A stretch of 49,212 bases of DNA from Caldilineaceae bacterium SB0662_bin_25 (GTDB lineage: Bacteria; Chloroflexota; Anaerolineae; Caldilineales; Caldilineaceae): contig VXOE01000011.1 in the NCBI GenBank assembly GCA_009840225.1, positions 1 through 49,212 on the forward strand, written 5' to 3'. Under the pieces are notes generated by a model. That model was not told the DNA's origin. It was given only the letters and a program-made list of their open reading frames with translations, and did no database searches. The position numbers were made by a program, and so were the translations under genes. Shown here piece after piece: positions 47,104 to 49,212 of the stretch (positions within the stretch are counted from its first letter, which is position 1; each line of letters starts with the position of its first letter).

Positions 47104-48963
47104 TCAGGCCTCTTCAAACTGGGAGTAGTAGATCTCCTGGTAGATTTCGCTGCCGGCCAGAAGCTCTTCGTGCGTGCCCTGGGCAGCGATCTTGCCGTCG
47201 TCGAGGACGAGGATGAGATCAGCGTCGACGACGCTGCTAATCCGCTGTGCGACGATGAAGGTCGTGGTGCCTTCCATTTTTTCGGCGAGGGCCTCCTGCA
47301 GTCTCAACTCGGTATCGAGGTCGACCGAGCTGGTCGAGTCGTCGAGAATGAGGACGGATGGTCTTGTCAGCAGGGCGCGGGCGATGGCGATGCGTTGCTT
47401 CTGACCGCCAGAGAGGTTGGCGCCGCGGGCCTCGACCATGCTCTCGTACTGGTCCGGCATCTGCATGATGAAGTCGTGGGCCTGGGCGGCTTGCGCCGCG
47501 TTGACGACCTCTTCTATTGAGGCATCGGGGCGGCCATAGGCAATGTTTTCGCGCACTGTTCCCGCGAATAGGGTCGTCTGTTGCAGGACGACGCCTATTT
47601 CCTGGCGCAGCTGGACCGGCTCCCAATCGCGTACGTCCACGCCATCGATCTTAACAACACCGCCTTCGGTGTCGTAGAAGCGAGGGATGAGGTTGACGAG
47701 TGTGCTCTTGCCGGAACCGGTTGCACCCATCAGGGCGACTTTCTGTCCTGCGGCGGCGTGCAGCGAGATTCCATCCAGCACTTCTTCGCCGATGGGACGG
47801 ACGTTGCCGTTTCTTGTGCGAGTCAGCATCTGCCCGTTCGCAGGCGCGGCGTCGGGCATGCCGCCCTGGGCAGGAGCCCGGCCATTGCCGGAGCCATCGG
47901 ATTCCAGGCCTCTTCTGATTCGAGAACCGGAATAGTGAAAAGAGACGTTTTCGAAGGAGATTTCCCCGGCAGGTTCGGTGATGACGGCCGGCGTTGGAGG
48001 CGGTTGGATGGCGGGCTCCGTATCCAGGACTTCGACGACGCGTTTTGACGAGGCTTCGGCGCGGGAGATCATGGAAAGGATGTTGCTCAGAAGCAGCAGG
48101 GGCGACATACCGATCAGCATGTAGTTGCTAAAGGCGACGAGCTCGCCGATGGTAAGACGCCCGCCGATGACGTCGATACCGCCCCGCCAGATGGCGATCG
48201 TCGCGCCCAGATTTGTGAGGACAAGGAGCACCGGCATCACCAGGGCGAGGTACCTGCCCACCTTGATGTTCTGCTCCATATAGTCGACGTTGTCGCGGTC
48301 AAAGTTTTCAATCTCGTATTGCTCGCGCACAAAGGCCTTGACTACGTGCACGCCGGCAAGGTTCTCCTGGACAAGGGTATTCAGCTTGCCCAGCTTCTGC
48401 TGCACGATAGAAAACAGAGGGCCGACGACGCGGAGGAACCAGAAGATAACGGAACCCGAGATGATGAGCATCGCAACCATGATGAGGCCGAGCCGCCAGT
48501 CAATGACGAGCATCATGGCGAGACTGCCGATGACCATAAGGAGCGTACGCAGCAGCAACGCCATACCGGCGCTGAGGAACATGCGGGCAACGTCGACGTC
48601 GCTGGAGACGCGGGTCATGAGCTGGCCGGTCTGCATGCGGTCGAGGTTGGCGAAGGAGAAGCGCTGGATGTGACGGAACAGGTCGTTACGCAGGTCGAAG
48701 GCGATGCCCTGCGAGATCTGGGCGCGGGCGATGCCCTGGCCGATGGTGGTGCCGGCGCCGAGAATGGCGGCGAGCAGCATGATGCCGCTGCCTTGCCAGA
48801 CGGCGGTCATGTCTCCGGCGCGAATGCCCTGGTCGATGATGAACTGGACCATGCGCGGGGTCACGAGCTCCATGAGCACGGGCAGGATGGTGGTGACGAT
48901 GCCCAGCACGGTCATCCATGCATAGGGGCGCAGGTAGCGAATTACTCTGGCTAATCCACTCAT
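47104..48963 (-). CDS. ABC exporter half-transporter, subunit with degenerate Walker B
   Basis: A 619-residue exporter subunit with six helices (about 12-305) and a C-terminal nucleotide-binding domain (335-595). Walker A is GATGSGKST (413-421) and the signature is the consensus LSGGQ (517-521). Walker B is LILDDS (D541, D542), where the catalytic Glu is replaced by Asp, as in the degenerate site of TM287/288-type heterodimers. A Gly/Asn/Ala-rich insert (about 345-393) lies between SFHYSG and VLDGISL. It is the first gene of the pair. The ATG at 48963 lacks a strong ribosome site. Confidence 0.92.
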   Translation of the reverse strand: MSGLARVIRYLRPYAWMTVLGIVTTILPVLMELVTPRMVQFIIDQGIRAGDMTAVWQGSGIMLLAAILGAGTTIGQGIARAQISQGIAFDLRNDLFRHIQRFSFANLDRMQTGQLMTRVSSDVDVARMFLSAGMALLLRTLLMVIGSLAMMLVIDWRLGLIMVAMLIISGSVIFWFLRVVGPLFSIVQQKLGKLNTLVQENLAGVHVVKAFVREQYEIENFDRDNVDYMEQNIKVGRYLALVMPVLLVLTNLGATIAIWRGGIDVIGGRLTIGELVAFSNYMLIGMSPLLLLSNILSMISRAEASSKRVVEVLDTEPAIQPPPTPAVITEPAGEISFENVSFHYSGSRIRRGLESDGSGNGRAPAQGGMPDAAPANGQMLTRTRNGNVRPIGEEVLDGISLHAAAGQKVALMGATGSGKSTLVNLIPRFYDTEGGVVKIDGVDVRDWEPVQLRQEIGVVLQQTTLFAGTVRENIAYGRPDASIEEVVNAAQAAQAHDFIMQMPDQYESMVEARGANLSGGQKQRIAIARALLTRPSVLILDDSTSSVDLDTELRLQEALAEKMEGTTTFIVAQRISSVVDADLILVLDDGKIAAQGTHEELLAGSEIYQEIYYSQFEEA

Positions 48964-49071
48964 AGGCAGAAGGTTTCAGGAGTTTCAGAGGGGCTGGCGG
49001 CGACGGAAGTGGCGCCAGCCTACTAAAGCGGTTTCGTAAGTATAGCTTGAAGTGTTGAAGGGGTGCAAATG

Positions 49072-49113
49072 TCCGAATCAGGATTTGCTGGATTTATTGG
49101 ATTTTCAGGATGG
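49072..49113. repeat. GGATTT-type intergenic repeat, copy 1
   Basis: A 42-base unit with GAATCAGGATTTGCTGGATT and a GGATTTTCAGGAT end, itself made of GGATTT blocks spaced 8-9 bases apart. It matches copy 2 at 39 of 42 positions. It lies upstream of the ABC exporter operon. Confidence 0.8.
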
Positions 49114-49165
49114 CGGGTGTCTGGCAGGCGGGGGAGGATAGATGCGGGTGTTGGACGAGAGATTG

Positions 49166-49207
49166 TCTGAATCAGGATTTGCTGGATTTATAGGATTTTC
49201 GGGATGG
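49166..49207. repeat. GGATTT-type intergenic repeat, copy 2
   Basis: Direct repeat of 49072-49113 with three substitutions, 94 bases downstream start to start. The DNA between the copies is G-rich and carries no gene. Such GAATCAGGATTT elements are seen between genes in several bacterial phyla; more copies may continue beyond the window. Confidence 0.8.
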
Positions 49208-49212
49208 GGGTG

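Overview
This 49.2 kb window reads as ordinary chromosome of a GC-moderate bacterium, most likely a Chloroflexota (Anaerolineae/Caldilineae-like) lineage. That placement is inference. It rests on Pro/Thr ('PTPTP') linkers in exported proteins, menaquinone synthesis by MenA, a DUF4268 protein, scattered short operons, and GGATTT-type intergenic repeats at the right end. I see no phage genes, CRISPR array, transposase or plasmid functions. About 36 protein genes and one tRNA gene are supported.

Left part (1-10.5 kb): a transketolase-like E1 beta subunit and a Nudix hydrolase with a C-terminal zinc ribbon. Then follows a sugar-acid catabolic neighbourhood: a YjhG-type xylonate dehydratase, a methyltransferase, a uronate-dehydrogenase-like SDR, a 73-residue helical protein and an SMP-30 lactonase. 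A large SLC13/RCK-type anion transporter and a BNR-repeat sialidase-like protein come next. Together they suggest oxidation and dehydration of pentose or uronate sugars, but the aldolase and final dehydrogenase steps are not here.

Middle part (10.5-32.5 kb): tRNA-Gly(CCC) with a consensus promoter, a DUF4268 nuclease-like protein that seems to have lost its catalytic Asp, an M29 aminopeptidase and a TrkH-like potassium transporter. These are followed by a histidine phosphatase, ThrH, a small membrane protein and an Fe3+-type ABC permease/ATPase pair. Then come zwf, pgl and glgP (glycogen to glucose-1-P, and glucose-6-P into the oxidative pentose phosphate pathway), an SDR39U1-like protein, a polytopic membrane protein, menA joined to a phytoene-dehydrogenase-like flavoprotein, a hypothetical protein, an alpha/beta hydrolase and a methyltransferase.

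Right part (32.5-49.2 kb): nearly everything is on the minus strand. An LCP-family cell-wall ligase, cinA, a CpXC zinc protein paired with a TPR-like protein, then ligA, an SH3-type membrane protein and a PolX-like gene linked by 4-base stop/start overlaps. After a 1.15 kb mostly empty gap come a MalK/UgpC-type ATPase (plus strand) and a two-gene heterodimeric ABC exporter.

The most notable signals are erosions of catalytic residues in otherwise well-conserved proteins: the PolX polymerase palm lacks its acidic triad while the PHP nuclease is intact, the CinA amidase domain is degenerate, and the DUF4268 protein lacks its PD-type Asp. Three ABC ATPases carry low-complexity inserts at the same place in the nucleotide-binding domain. 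The TPR+CpXC pair and the polX-SH3-ligA operon are the best candidates for undescribed biology. I found no clear new defence or mobile system.
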